A DNA stretch of 42,114 nt. Origin: Acanthamoeba castellanii str. Neff. Its lineage: Eukaryota > Discosea > Longamoebia > Acanthamoebidae. Below, piece after piece: positions 21,375 through 32,800 of this stretch. The stretch is from positions 160,407-202,520 of the forward strand of contig NW_004457363.1 of NCBI RefSeq assembly GCF_000313135.1, read 5' to 3'. The number at the start of each line of letters is the position of its first letter. The stretch's first letter is position 1. Both the position numbers and the translations under genes were made by a program. The notes under the pieces were generated by a model. That model was given only the letters and a program-made list of their open reading frames with translations, searched no databases and was not told the origin of the DNA.

Positions 21375-24270
21375 ATGGAGAGTACAAATGGCCCAGCTCC
21401 GCAGGCTGCTACAAAATCTCTGGCAACAGAGGGCAGAAACCGGCTGCGATCTTCATCTAAAAACGTGAGCAAGAACGCCTCCGCCTCCCTGTCGTCTTCG
21501 CCTGGGACGGCCGGCACGCTGGCGGGGGCGATGAAGGAGCGAGAGAGGTCGGGCTCAGTGGACAAGGAGAAGAAGGACAAGGTGAAGAAGGAGAAAAAGA
21601 AAAAGGAGAAGAAAGAGGCCGCGAGCGCCGCCCCATCCCTTCTCTACTTCTCCACATCTACCGTGCCCACCGTCACCCACCCGGAGCTTCCGTCCCAGCT
21701 TGACAAGGTACGTCTCCCCCTCCCCAATTAAACCAAGATTTAATTTTTCTTAAAATAAAATAAAATAAAATAAATAGAATAACAATTAAATGACATATTT
21801 GTCTCTGCTCGGGCAGTTTCTGGTCACTCCGGGCATGGACGTGGTTGACGGGCTCGTGAGTCGCCTGCGCGTGGAAGACATGAGCGACGTGTGCAGCGAC
21901 CTGTCCACCATTTTCGAAGTTCATGGGCAGACGCGACGCCTCATCCAATGGGCCGTTCGCAAGGAGCTGGCAGCAACCACCAGTGCGTTGCCCTTTCCTC
22001 CCACCGCTGCGTGCCTATTGTGCGTGTGTGTGCGTGTGCGTGTGCGTGTGCGTGTGTGTGCATGTACTGTGTCATTCATGCGCCTCTTCGTCTCCTCCCA
22101 GATTCGTCGTCGGTGTCGACGCTCTTCCGACAGACTGGCGTGGCCACGTGCATGGTGTCCATCGAATGCAAGCGCAAGGGCGGCGAGTATCTCGTGGCCC
22201 TGCTCCGTCCGTTCGTCCAGCGGATATGCAGCGAGACCAAGTCCATGGAGGTGGATCCGCTTCGCATGCGCTCCCAGTCGGCCGAGGACCTCGAGAGCAA
22301 CCGCCGGCGGCTGGTGGAGGCGTCACAGGATGCGCTCGACCTCATCTTCGCCTCGGCGAGCTCCTTCCCCGAAGCGCTCAAACACACATTCCTCATCGCG
22401 CACAACGAAATTCTGCAAAAGCTGCCCAACATGAGGTACCTTCCACCCACACACCCACTTATCATTCTTGGCATTCCTCAAAAATGTTTGCCCACCTCCT
22501 GACACCGCCTGTGGGCCTTGGTCAGGTGGACGGCGATATCCAACTTCTACTTTCTGCGCTTCGTGGCGCCGGCCCTCGTGTCGCCCAAGGCCTCGGGCGT
22601 CTACGACGGCAATCCGTCGCCCCAGGCCCTGCGGGCGCTCATGCTCATCTCCAAAACTCTTTCGAATGCCGCCAACGGCGTTCCGTTCGGCGACAAGGTG
22701 CGCCTTCTCAACCGCGGTTCAGCGCAAAACAAACGCACGCACGCACGTACAGAGGCGCTGATCATAGGCGTGGCATCAAACGCACACAGGAAGGCTACAT
22801 GACAATCATGAACAGCGTGATCCTCGACAACCAGCCGCGCATGCGGGCGTTCCTGGAGAAGCTCATCGGCATGACGGCCGACGTCGACGCCCCCGACACG
22901 CAGGCGACGCTGGCCTCCTTCCCGCTGCAATCCGATCTGCACATGGCGCGCTGCCGCCTGCTGGCCGCGCTCTACTCGCACCGCAACGCCGTGCTGCCCG
23001 GGCTCATGAACACGCCGACGCCCGTACCCGGCTGGACGCCGCCCGCCCGGATGTCCCTGTCGGGCAACAACGCCGCCGTGGCGTTCCGGGTTCCAACGAC
23101 CGACGGTGAGCGCAAGAGCTCGAGCGCCGAGACCACCGCCATAGGCGCCGACGACAAGAGCAGCAAGGCCACGCTGGGCGAGATGTTGGGCCAACTGCTC
23201 GATGCCTACCGCGTGCACTGCCCGGATTGGGTTTGCGCCTCACTCAAAAACGCGATCAATCGATTGAATGGCTGGCTGGTTAGCTGACGGCACCATTGAC
23301 GTACAGGTGTCCGACGAGGACAAGGAGACGAAGAAGAAGGTGCAAGATGAGCTGCTGGAGAGGTTCGAGGAGGGCCTGGCTCACACCATGCGCCCGGTCA
23401 CGCCATTATCCGTGCCCTCCGGCCGTCTCTTCCGACTGCTCCTGTACGTTGCATGAATCTGTTGTTGTGTGCGACTCATGCGCGTTTAAAGTGCCGTATA
23501 TCGTGCGTGTCGTGTCGTGTCGTGTCGTGTCGTGCGTGTCGTGCGCATCGGCTGTGCCTGACCGCTCGTGTTTTTTGAATCGGGAACTGCTACAGGGATG
23601 TGGAAAAGCAGCGCACCAAGGAATTGGAGGAGGAGTTGCGAATCATCAAACTCAAACTCAACACGGAGACCCAGGCCAAGCGCGACCTGCAGCTCCAGAT
23701 CCTGCGTGGCAACAACGCACCCGCGTCAAACGGTAAGGCCTCCCCTCATTTAGCTCTGTCTCATATTTGCACTCATATTTTTGCATTTTTTCATTTAGGG
23801 CCGTCTGCCGGTTGGGTGCGGGAACGGCAGCGAGTGGCCGGTCAGTTCGGGCAGATGTACGACATGTTGAGCGCCTTCCGAGGCCGGATCGTGGATCTCG
23901 AGCGCCTGGTCCTCAATGGTTCGTTGGTCCACCACAACCGATTGATTGTGGTCCAATACATGCACTCACGCCCATTGGCCTGCGTGCGTGTATTGCCTGG
24001 TCTCCGCAGAGGCGGCAACCGAAGGCGCCCCTTCAGGAGGAGGGGGACAAGTGCCCACCATCAACTTTGCCTCTGGCCAGCCTGAACATCCAAACGTATG
24101 CGCTGCGTGCACGGTGAGTGGGATTGTGGACTGAAATGTGTGGTGCGGTGCAGGCGGGGGGTGCGTTGAGTCCGCGAAGCCGAGCCAAGGCAAGTAAGGA
24201 CAAGGCCAAGGCCCAGAAGCGACGCTCGTGGAACTTGAAGCTGGGCAACCCGCTCGCCCACAACCCGTGA
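21375..24270 (+). CDS. RasGAP-domain protein
   Basis: Starts MESTNGPAPQ at ATG 21375 with a Ser-rich and then very Lys/Glu-rich leader. The GAP domain follows: FLVTPGMDVVDGLVSRL; SSVSTLFRQTGVAT, whose Arg in LFR is in the place of the catalytic arginine finger; EYLVALLRPFVQRI; and RWTAISNFYFLRFVAPALVSP, the FLRxxxPA block that defines RasGAPs. Then come ALRALMLISKTLSNAANG and RMRAFLEKLIG. C-terminal exons hold a coiled coil (DVEKQRTKELEEELRIIKLKL), GQFGQMYDMLSAFRGRIVDLERLV, and a basic tail RSRAKASKDKAKAQKRRSWNLKL ending at TGA 24270. Family knowledge: RasGAPs speed GTP hydrolysis on Ras-type GTPases at membranes. No C2, PH, IQ or CH domain is seen, so it is neither p120GAP nor full-length IQGAP. 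AATAAA lies at 24320-24325. Confidence 0.88.
21751..21771. repeat. (TAAAA)4 AT-rich intron repeat
   Basis: Four perfect TAAAA units in the first intron of the RasGAP gene, between the exon ending LPSQLDK and the exon starting FLVTPG. Confidence 0.8.
23506..23530. repeat. (CGTGT)5 intron repeat
   Basis: Five CGTGT units with further imperfect copies on both sides, inside the RasGAP intron that precedes the coiled-coil exon DVEKQRTK. Confidence 0.85.
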
Positions 24271-24374
24271 TGTGCTCCCTGCTCCAGCCTTGTCGACAAC
24301 AAATACAACATGTTCTTGTAATAAAATAAAGTTCGCCTAATTTCTTTTATTTTTTACCCACTGTCTTTGATAAC

Positions 24375-26075
24375 ATGCAGGTGGTGGCCATAGATGACGG
24401 CACAGTCCCGGGAGCAAGCCCTCAAGGTCTTCCGCGAGCTTATATCTCGAGTTTCCCATAATTGCGTGTATTCTAACATGTCACGCCCCGTGCAGAGAAA
24501 AAGGAGACGCTGGAGCGGTGGGCTCGCTACAACCTGGACCGGTACCGTCCACCTCCACCTTCTGACTTTTTGTTTGTCTTTTTTGTTTGTATTAAAAAAA
24601 ATTAAAAAATGGTGTTCCAATTTCGCGTGTTGCCTGGCCAGCTACTACGAGGTGGTGGAGGACCTGACGTTCCCCACGGCCTTTCTTCCCTTGCCGCTCG
24701 CCGACGCACGACTCTTGGTAGCTCCTTTGCCTCTCCACCAGAGCTCAACATCGAGGCCTGTCTAGATCAGATGGCAGTGACTGATGATGGCAATGTTGCG
24801 GTGGTCTCCGTGCAGACGAAGGGCAGCCTGCCGGACGGGCTCAAGGACGACCTCAATGCCGCCATTCAACGCGTGGGCGGCAGCGACGGCGCGTTCGTTC
24901 GCCTCACCACGCGCAGGTACCACCTTAAGGTCGCCAGTCGGCCTACTACACAACTTTGACTTGACAAGCTATGATGAAGCTGACGTACCACGTTGCGTGC
25001 GCACAGCCCCAAGGACGCGGTGGACAAGATGCCGGAGCGACTGGCGCCCTTGCTCGAGGAGGCGCTCAGGGGCGTGCCCGAGGACGACCAAAATGCGACC
25101 TTGATCGCGCTCCGGCGGGCGTTTGCGCAAACGCTGCGCATCCACAGCGCCGACGAGGCCCTCTTCATCATGAGCCTCTCCGGCCGCACCATATCCGACG
25201 TCATCCGAGTACGGACCACACATTCGCGTCACATCACGTCATCACACCACACGCCACGCGCTCACCGTCTATGTTTCGATCGTGCCTCATCAGATGTCGA
25301 GCCACCCCGACGCCGACCAGTTTTGGGACATGCAGCTCGTTGTGCGGAAGTTCTGCGACCTGCCTGCCCACGGTACCACTCGCACTACACCCGGTTTCTT
25401 TCTCCGCAAGAGAAGCGCTGATGTCGGCGCCGCATGTCATGCCGCCAGGCGAGTTCCGGGTCTTTGTGCACTCGGGCCAGGTGAGGGGCATCTCCCAATA
25501 CGACACGCTGTGCTACTTCCCGCACCTGGTCCAGCAGAAGGCGGCGATCGCCGCGCTCGTCCTCGAGTTCCACGAAGCGCTGCACCAGCGCGTGGGCCAC
25601 TTGTTCGACGCCTACGTCCTCGACCTCGCCCTGCTCGACAACCCGGCCGAGGCCGCGCCCACTCCTCACCGAGGTACGTTCGTGCCCGGCATGTGTCCCC
25701 CGCGCTCATCAGTCGCCCGTTCGTGTTCAGTCTTGCTGGTGGAGATCAACCCGTGGGATACGCACACCGGCGCGGCGCTCTTCAACTGGGAGCAGGACAA
25801 GCAGATCTTGGAGGGTTCCGGTACACCCCACGCGCCACCGCACACACAACCGCACACACGCAACCGCACACACACGTACGCTTGTTGACGCGGCTGTGGC
25901 AGAGGGCGAGGTGGAAGTGCGAGTTGTGGAAGAAGATCGCAAGCCCGTGTTCACCACCTGGCAGCCGCTCGTGGACGCGGCCCGCCAACGTTGCAACCGA
26001 GCGAGTGGTGATGGCCGCGACCAGCCGACATCGGGCGGCAAAGGCAAGGGAGACGACAAGTGCGTTCTCTCGTGA
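24375..26075 (+). CDS. CDC123/D123-family protein with a C-terminal CaaX box
   Basis: Starts MQVVAIDDG (ATG 24375). Exon 1 ends CAAG|GT and joins in frame to EKKETLERWARYNLDRYYEVVEDLTFPTAFLPL. Later exons read DGAFVRLTTRSPKDAVDKMPE, LFIMSLSGRTISDVIR, FWDMQLVVRKFCDLPAHGEFRVFVHSGQVRGISQYD, FPHLVQQKAAIAALVLEFHEAL, LLVEINPWDTHTGAALFNWEQD. The order SPKDA, LVVRKFC, EFRVFV, GISQxD and xINPxxxxxxALFxW matches CDC123/D123, an ATP-grasp-fold chaperone that assembles eIF2 (family knowledge). The last exon has an acidic stretch and ends GGKGKGDDKCVLS at TGA 26073-26075. CVLS is a canonical farnesylation CaaX motif, with Lys residues just upstream. CDC123 is normally cytosolic, so this tail is unexpected. 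AATAAA at 26149-26154 sits 24 bp before the next start codon. Confidence 0.83.
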
Positions 26076-26177
26076 GGGAAGCCTGTCAAGCGAAACTTTT
26101 TGTACATTCAACTTGAAACAGCTTTCGGAAGTGTAAAACTGTTTCGGAAATAAATGACAAACTGAAAGAAGAAAGAG

Positions 26178-29100
26178 ATGGAGAAGGCGGAGCAAGAGGC
26201 GACTTCGCCACCAGCTGGACCAGGACCATCTGCCGCCCCCTCGCCGCAACGAGGACGCAAGTGGGTGTGGGATTACGATTTGCAGCAACAGGAAGAGGCA
26301 GATTTCTACGATGATGAATCTTACGATTACAGCAACCCTTCTCCCCTGTCCCCCATAACTTCGCCGCAAATGTCGCGGCGCTCCTCTTCTTCCTCTTCCT
26401 CCACAACTGAAAGCAACCTCCTCTCGTCATCCGATTTCTACCCGATTATGGCCTCCACTCCGTCATCTTCGCGGCGGATGACGACGCCTCGGCCATCCTT
26501 CGACACCGGCGGTGGCGTGCAGCACCACCAACTCGACCCAGCGTTGTACAACACGCTGGCCTGTCTGCGGCTGATGAAAGGAGAACTGGACGTGTGGCAC
26601 GCCATCATTCTCCTCAACAAGCACCGAGAGCCCATCATTCAAGGTACGACTCGTGCACATGTGCGTGTGCGTGCAGCGTGTGCGGTGCGTGCAGCGTGCG
26701 TAGGTGGCATCGAACGATAGCTGATCGGCTGTTCGGTTATGATCACTGGCACAGACTTCCTGTGCAACGAGCTCAAGGCCTCGCGGGACAGCGAGCTCGA
26801 GTTCTTCCTGCCACAACTGTGCAACCTGCTGCTTCACACCACCTCACTTCCCTTGGAACGGTACGCGGCGCCACGGCTTCATAGGTACACTACACGCAAC
26901 GAGCTGCAACTAACTCGGCCGCTTTCTTTCCTTGGCCGCCGCACACGTTGCAGATTCATGCTCGACTTCTGTCGGCGGTCGGTACACGTCGCCCTACGAG
27001 TCTACTTCTTCATGAAAAGGTGCACATGTCGACGACACCTAAGGCATCATGCATTGGGCTGTGTGAGGCAATCGTCATCACTCACAAAACAACCCCCACA
27101 AAATCAGCGCACTCGAAGACGACCTGCCCACCACACGACGAAAAGCGCGGTACATCAGCAAGCGTACCCTTCACATAGTGGGTCCTTCCGCCAGTACGTC
27201 GTTGGCCTTCCTACCATTACAATATCAACACTCGAATCTTCTTTGGCGCGCTTGTGTGTGCGTGGTCTCACCCCGGTATTGTGCGCGTCTATAGACAAGG
27301 TGGTCCGAAGCTTTTGGGACGACGAGCTAGCGTTGGCCAACGCGCTCACACGCCTGGCCTCTTCGCTCTTCGACGTGCCCAAGGACAAGCAGAACGCGGT
27401 GCTGAAGGCCTCGCTGCATCAAATCAACTGCCGGCTGCCCGTCGGCCTCTACCTCCCCATCACCAAGTACGCACCACCGCACGAGTTGGATACTAGTGCT
27501 TTCCAGGCCGGGCAAATCAACGAACTCTCGCTGCAGGTTGAGCGACACGTACTACTACATCATCAACCTGGTGGCCGAGGACGCGTTCTGTCTGGGCACC
27601 AAGGCCCGGGTGCCCTACATGATGTTCGCCGAGACCGTGCGGGTGTCCGGCGTCATGTTCTCAACCATGGAGGGCAAGCTCAAGGAGATCCAGACGCAGA
27701 ACCAGATGGCCCTCCGACCGATTCCCACCCAACCCCGCAACAACCAAGTACGTGATGCGCGCGCCACTCCTCTCGCCCGCACTCTCGCCGCCGGAGCCGC
27801 CGCCGCCATTACTCACCAGTCGCCCCGGGGTCTCGTCTGCGCGCGCGCAGATTCCACAGACGCCGGCCTTCTTGGCGGTGATGCACATGCTCAAGGAGGT
27901 CAACGACACGGCGGTGACGTCGCTCCTCCATCAAGCCCTCCACCTCTCCGGCGAACACAAGCCCCGCGCGCCGGCGGGCGCTCGAAGCCCGACAACGCCG
28001 GCACCGTCGTCGTCGTCGTTGTCGGTTGTTGAGCCACGGAGGTCCATGTCGGGCATCGTCGCGCGTCACGGGGTCAAGCGAAAGCCTCGACGAACGCCGG
28101 CCGGCAACGGCATCCTCCTGCGCATGGACGATGACGATGAAGAGGATGACGACGACGAGAGCGAGGTCGAGGCCGAGGTCGACGACGGCGGAGACCCGGC
28201 TCAAGGCAAAGCAACGAAGAAGAAGAAGGCGCCGAGTCCCCACCTGCGCACCCTGGCCGAGGGCGGCAAGCAGCTGTTGAAGCTGCTCTCGTCGGCCAAC
28301 CTCAAGGCCGACAAGGCAGCCGGCAGCCACAGCCGATCCGACGCCGCCATTGTCGAGCGACGACGCAGAATCCGGCCCAAGCACACAGCCATCTGTACGC
28401 CGCCCGCCTTCTTTTCTTCCTCAGAGAGCAGGGTTGACTTACGTTGGCAGTCAATAACTCACACATTTCTGGGCCGATACAGCTCTCGCGTACAGGGAGC
28501 TGTGGCAATCGAAGAAGAAACGAATACAGGAGAACTCATCTTTTGGTAGCATGCCAGGCTGGGGTACGTTGTGTTGCTGCTGCTGCGACTGAGCGTACGA
28601 TCACGTCTCACTCGCTGACGCACGTCGCGAACAGGCCTGGTGGCGGTCATCGTCAAGAGCGAGGACGACCTCCGCCAGGAGCAGCTGGCGATGCAGCTCA
28701 TCAAATGTGCTGCCAACATCTTTGAGTATGTGCTCCCCCAACTCTAGCATTCCCGCGCCTGTTGTACTGAACCAGGCGTTGGGTTAAAACCGCAGACTGA
28801 AGCACTTGCCTCTGTACCTTCGCCCGTATGAAATCACCGCCGTCTCGTCAAGCGCAGGCATGATCGAGTACCTACCACCTCCCTTCACTCACTCACCCAC
28901 TCACCCCGCAAGCGGCCCTTCCTCAGCACCCGCACCCTCACACGCACTCTCTACGCAGAGTGATTCCGGACGCGGTGTCGGTCGATTCCATAAAGCGGCG
29001 ATTTTTCCCGAGTTCGCCGTCGCTGCTGAGCTACTTCACCACCACCTACGGCCGGCCCGGTTCGCGATCCTTCGATGCCGCTCGCAACAACTTTGTCGAG

Positions 29101-29753
29101 AGCCTCGCCGGTTACTCGCTCCTTTGCTATCTCCTCCAGATTCGAGTACGCAACCGCGCCCATGTGTGTCGTGCGTGCCGTACGTGTCGGGCGCTCACCA
29201 GTGGCGCTTGTGGTGTTTCGTAGGATCGACACAATGGCAACATCCTGTTGGACGTGGAGGGCCACATCATCCACATCGACTACGGCTTCCTGCTGGGCAT
29301 AGCGCCGGGCTGGTGGCAGTTCGAGACGGCGCCGTTCAAGCTCACCGGCGAATACATCGAGCTCATCGGCGGCTTCGACTCCGAGTGCTATCGTTACTAT
29401 GAGGCTCTCTTCATCAAGGGCTTCCTTCAGCTGCGCAAGTACCACTCGCGCTTCACCCAGCTCATCGAAATGATGGTCGAAGGTACGCACCACCGCACAC
29501 GCCGATATGGTGCGACTACGTTGGCGCACTCACGCACTCACGCACTCACGCACCACCGCACACGCACACAGGCAACAGGATGCCATGCTTGTCGGACACG
29601 ACGTTGCCGCAGTTGGAGGAGCGATTCAAGTTGACCATGTCCAAGGAGGAGGTGGCGGCCTACGTCAAGTCCCTCATCCGCGAAGCGCACGGGTCGTGGA
29701 CCACCGCCTCCTACGACGAGTACCAGCGATGGACCAACGGCATCCTGTACTAG
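26178..29753 (+). CDS. Type III phosphatidylinositol 4-kinase, beta-like (Pik1/PI4KB)
   Basis: Starts MEKAEQEATSP with a disordered Ser/Pro-rich leader. A PI4K lipid-kinase-unique helical region follows: DFLCNELKASRDSELEFFLPQLCNLLLHTTS and FMLDFCRRSVHVALRVYFFMK. The catalytic domain contains VAVIVKSEDDLRQEQLAMQLI (ATP-binding Lys region), PLYLRPYEITAVSSSAGMIE joined to VIPDAVSVDSIKRRF, SYFTTTYG, QIRDRHNGNILLD (catalytic loop), GHIIHIDYGFLLG (metal-binding Asp) and FETAPFKLTGEYIELIGG. It ends YQRWTNGILY with TAG at 29751-29753. An acidic/basic disordered insert (about 28060-28380) separates the two parts. Family knowledge: PI4KB makes PI4P on Golgi membranes and is recruited by Arf1 and frequenin-type proteins. 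The key residues look intact. COG5, another Golgi factor, is the next gene. Confidence 0.93.
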
Positions 29754-29893
29754 AACATGCAGTTGGATGTAAATGAAGAGTACGTGTTGTGGTCGTCTTA
29801 ACGTGCTACGTGTATGACGGCTGACGTGGCACCGACACCTGAATTTGATTTTCTTACACTCTTTTTAAAATTTGATTTTGATTTCAAGAGAGG

Positions 29894-32800
29894 ATGGACG
29901 AGAGGGCGGTGGGGTTCAATCCGAGGACGCTGGGAGATGGACTCGTGTACGGCGCCAATGGCGACGTACAGGCGTTCGGTAGAGGTCCCAAAACGCCAGG
30001 CCAGCACAAGACGCACGAGAGAAATGTGCATGCCAAGGGCGATTCCAATCATTCGGCTGTCGAGAATGGAAATGGGGAGGGATCTGCCACCCCAGGAGCC
30101 ACAGAGGGCGAAAAGAAAGTGCCCAACGAAGCGCTGCTCGACAAATTCCGCACTGATGGTGAGTGCTCATCTTCATCTCCATCTACAGTTTCCTCTTTCC
30201 TCTTCTTCTTCTTCTCCTTGTTTGCACCTCATAGATGCGTGCCCACAGTGACGTACCAGCAGTTCTTGCGCAAGGACTTCAATCCACAGCAGTACGCGAG
30301 CACGGTGCTCAAGGCGGCCGACCAGTCTCCCTACGCCCTCCCGTCGGCCCTCGAAAAGATCTCCTCAGGTATCCAGAGCCTCAACAAAGAGCTCAAAGTG
30401 CAGGTGCGTAGTTCTAACTGCGATTCCTTGACGCACTGAACCCAGCTGCACTGCAGACTCACGCACCACGTTCTGTACACACCACACCACACCACACCAC
30501 ACCACACCACACCACAACACGACGTGCACGACAACGACGATTACACAACAGTCTGCGAATCAGCACGAGGAACTGTTCCGCCAGGTGCACACGATCAGGC
30601 ATCTGGAGGACATTCTCGCACAGGTGACCGGCGGAGTGGATTCGCTGCAGAGCGCTATCACCAGCATTCGATCAGAACTCTCGGAGCCGTTCCTCTTGAT
30701 TCAAGCCCGCACCACCCAGCTCGAACGAGTCCAGGTACCATTGCGGTGTGGACGTGCGTGTGTCGTGCGTCGTGCGTGCGTCGTGCGTGCGTCCTGTGTG
30801 TGTCGTGCGTGTGTCGTGTCGTGTCGTTGAGGTAGGCCAGAGCGACTCACCTGCGATCCATCGCACTATGCAGTCGAGCTGTGACGTGCTGCGGCAAATC
30901 ACGCGGTTCCTCTACCTAGCCAAGAAGCTGCGCTCACACCTGGACACCCAGCGCCTGCCCGAAGCTGCCGAGTGCCTGTACGAACTCGGTACGGCGGCAC
31001 TTTAAAGCTTTGCCCTCCACACTCATCTTTTCCCTCACGCCTCTCCCTCTGGTCCATCCCAACCCGTGTGCAGAGCAAATTCGCAAGACGGCCGACCTCA
31101 CCGGTATTCACGTGGTGGACAAGGAGACGCAGTGGATCATGAAGGCGGACGAGGACGTGACCAACGGCGCGTCCCTCATGCTGATCCAGGGCATGGAGAC
31201 ACAGGTACTCATAGTGGACGTAGTCGTCGTCGTCGTATCGGTCATTGGCTGCTGCTAATGTCGTGTAACAACTAGAACCAATCGCAAGTGGCGAACGCCA
31301 TCAAAGTGTTCTACCACCTCAAGACGCTCGAGCAGAAGCTCGACACCACCCTCACGGCCCTCAACGCCAAGATCTCGCAGACCACCAAGAACGTGCTCTC
31401 CGAAGACGTGCAGAGGGAGGGTACGCAACCTACCGAGCCAGTGTGTCTGTTGCGCCATGTTACAGTGAAGTTACGGACGACTAAACGCATAAACGCGCCA
31501 CTACTCGTAGCCCAACTCAACCACAGGCGCACGGCCAGCGGAGCCAGCAACATGGCCAAGTGGCGTGCCGCCCTGTGGACGCGCATCGAGCGCCTTACGG
31601 ATGTGCTCCACTCGTGCTCTGTACGTTTTGCTATATTCCTCGTGGGTCATTGAATTCAAAGAACACTCCTATGGACCAAACGCTAACGCACGTCATCATC
31701 ATTATTGTCTTTGTTCACAGATTCAAATGTGGCATCTCCAGCGAGTCATTTTGAAAATGAAGAGTACAGACACGCATGGCCTCATTCTTGACGATATCGT
31801 CAAGGTACGTTTTCTACTTTCTTTCATTTCTTATTTCTTGGGGTTGGTCATGTCAGCTGATGACCACTGCTCTGTTTTTTTTGGTGCGCCTTCAGGTGGG
31901 CACGACCGAGGAATTGTTCGCCACCTTCTGGAAGTCGCTCACGCAGATCGTGACCGACGAACTCGCCAACGCTGCACGAAGTGCGTCCGCTCTTTCTTTT
32001 CTCTTTTGTGTCTTTCTTCTTCTCTTTCACTTGCGTCGCAACTAGAGCCGCGCTTCTGACCGACCGCGTCTTCACTCTAGGCTCGCAATTTGTCGAGACC
32101 GCCTTTGTCGGCGAATACCCCAAGCTGCTGCGGCTCTTCAACGATCTCCTCAAGCGACTGCGCACCCACATGGAGGTCAAGGATCCCAAGGACGAGAGCA
32201 GGTAAAAACCACGCACGCACGCACGCACGCACGCACGCGCTACCTTCGTTCTCATCGTCGTGATGATGCGCACTTTCACATGCAACACACAGGTTGGCCT
32301 TCGAGCAGCAGCTCATCGGCGCGCTCGCCAAGTTCGAGCACCAGTACCTGTCGCGGTCGCTCACGCACCTCTTCGAGCCCATCAACCACATCTTCGCGCC
32401 AGGTCGAGCCGCGCCCGTTCCCGACGATGTGGTACGCATTACATTCCTGCCATTCCTCCCCTTTAATTATTGTTTTTATTATTTGATTTTAAAAAAATCA
32501 TTTATCGTCATTGTGCAGGTGGTCTTGTCCAAAGCCATCGTGAGCGAACTCGAGACTTCGAAGCTGGACGAGCGACTGAACGCCTCCATTTCCCGCGGCG
32601 TCGCCAAATCGCTCAAATACTTTGCCGTCAAGAGCGAGAACATGCTGGCCACCGAAGCCGAAGCCTACCAGGTCCGTACCAGCCCAGTACTGGACCCGGC
32701 CTCTCGCGGCGGCCTCTTACGGGGGCTTTGGCCTGCCCTCTGATGATGATGTTTTCCCCCGTCGACAGGTGGTCGAGGCGGTCAACGCGTCGCAGAAGAG

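Noticed and set aside
31530..31550. Frameshift in COG5 near the ASNMAKW exon
   Set aside because: Using the GGAG acceptor before CCAGCAAC restores the frame without any base change.
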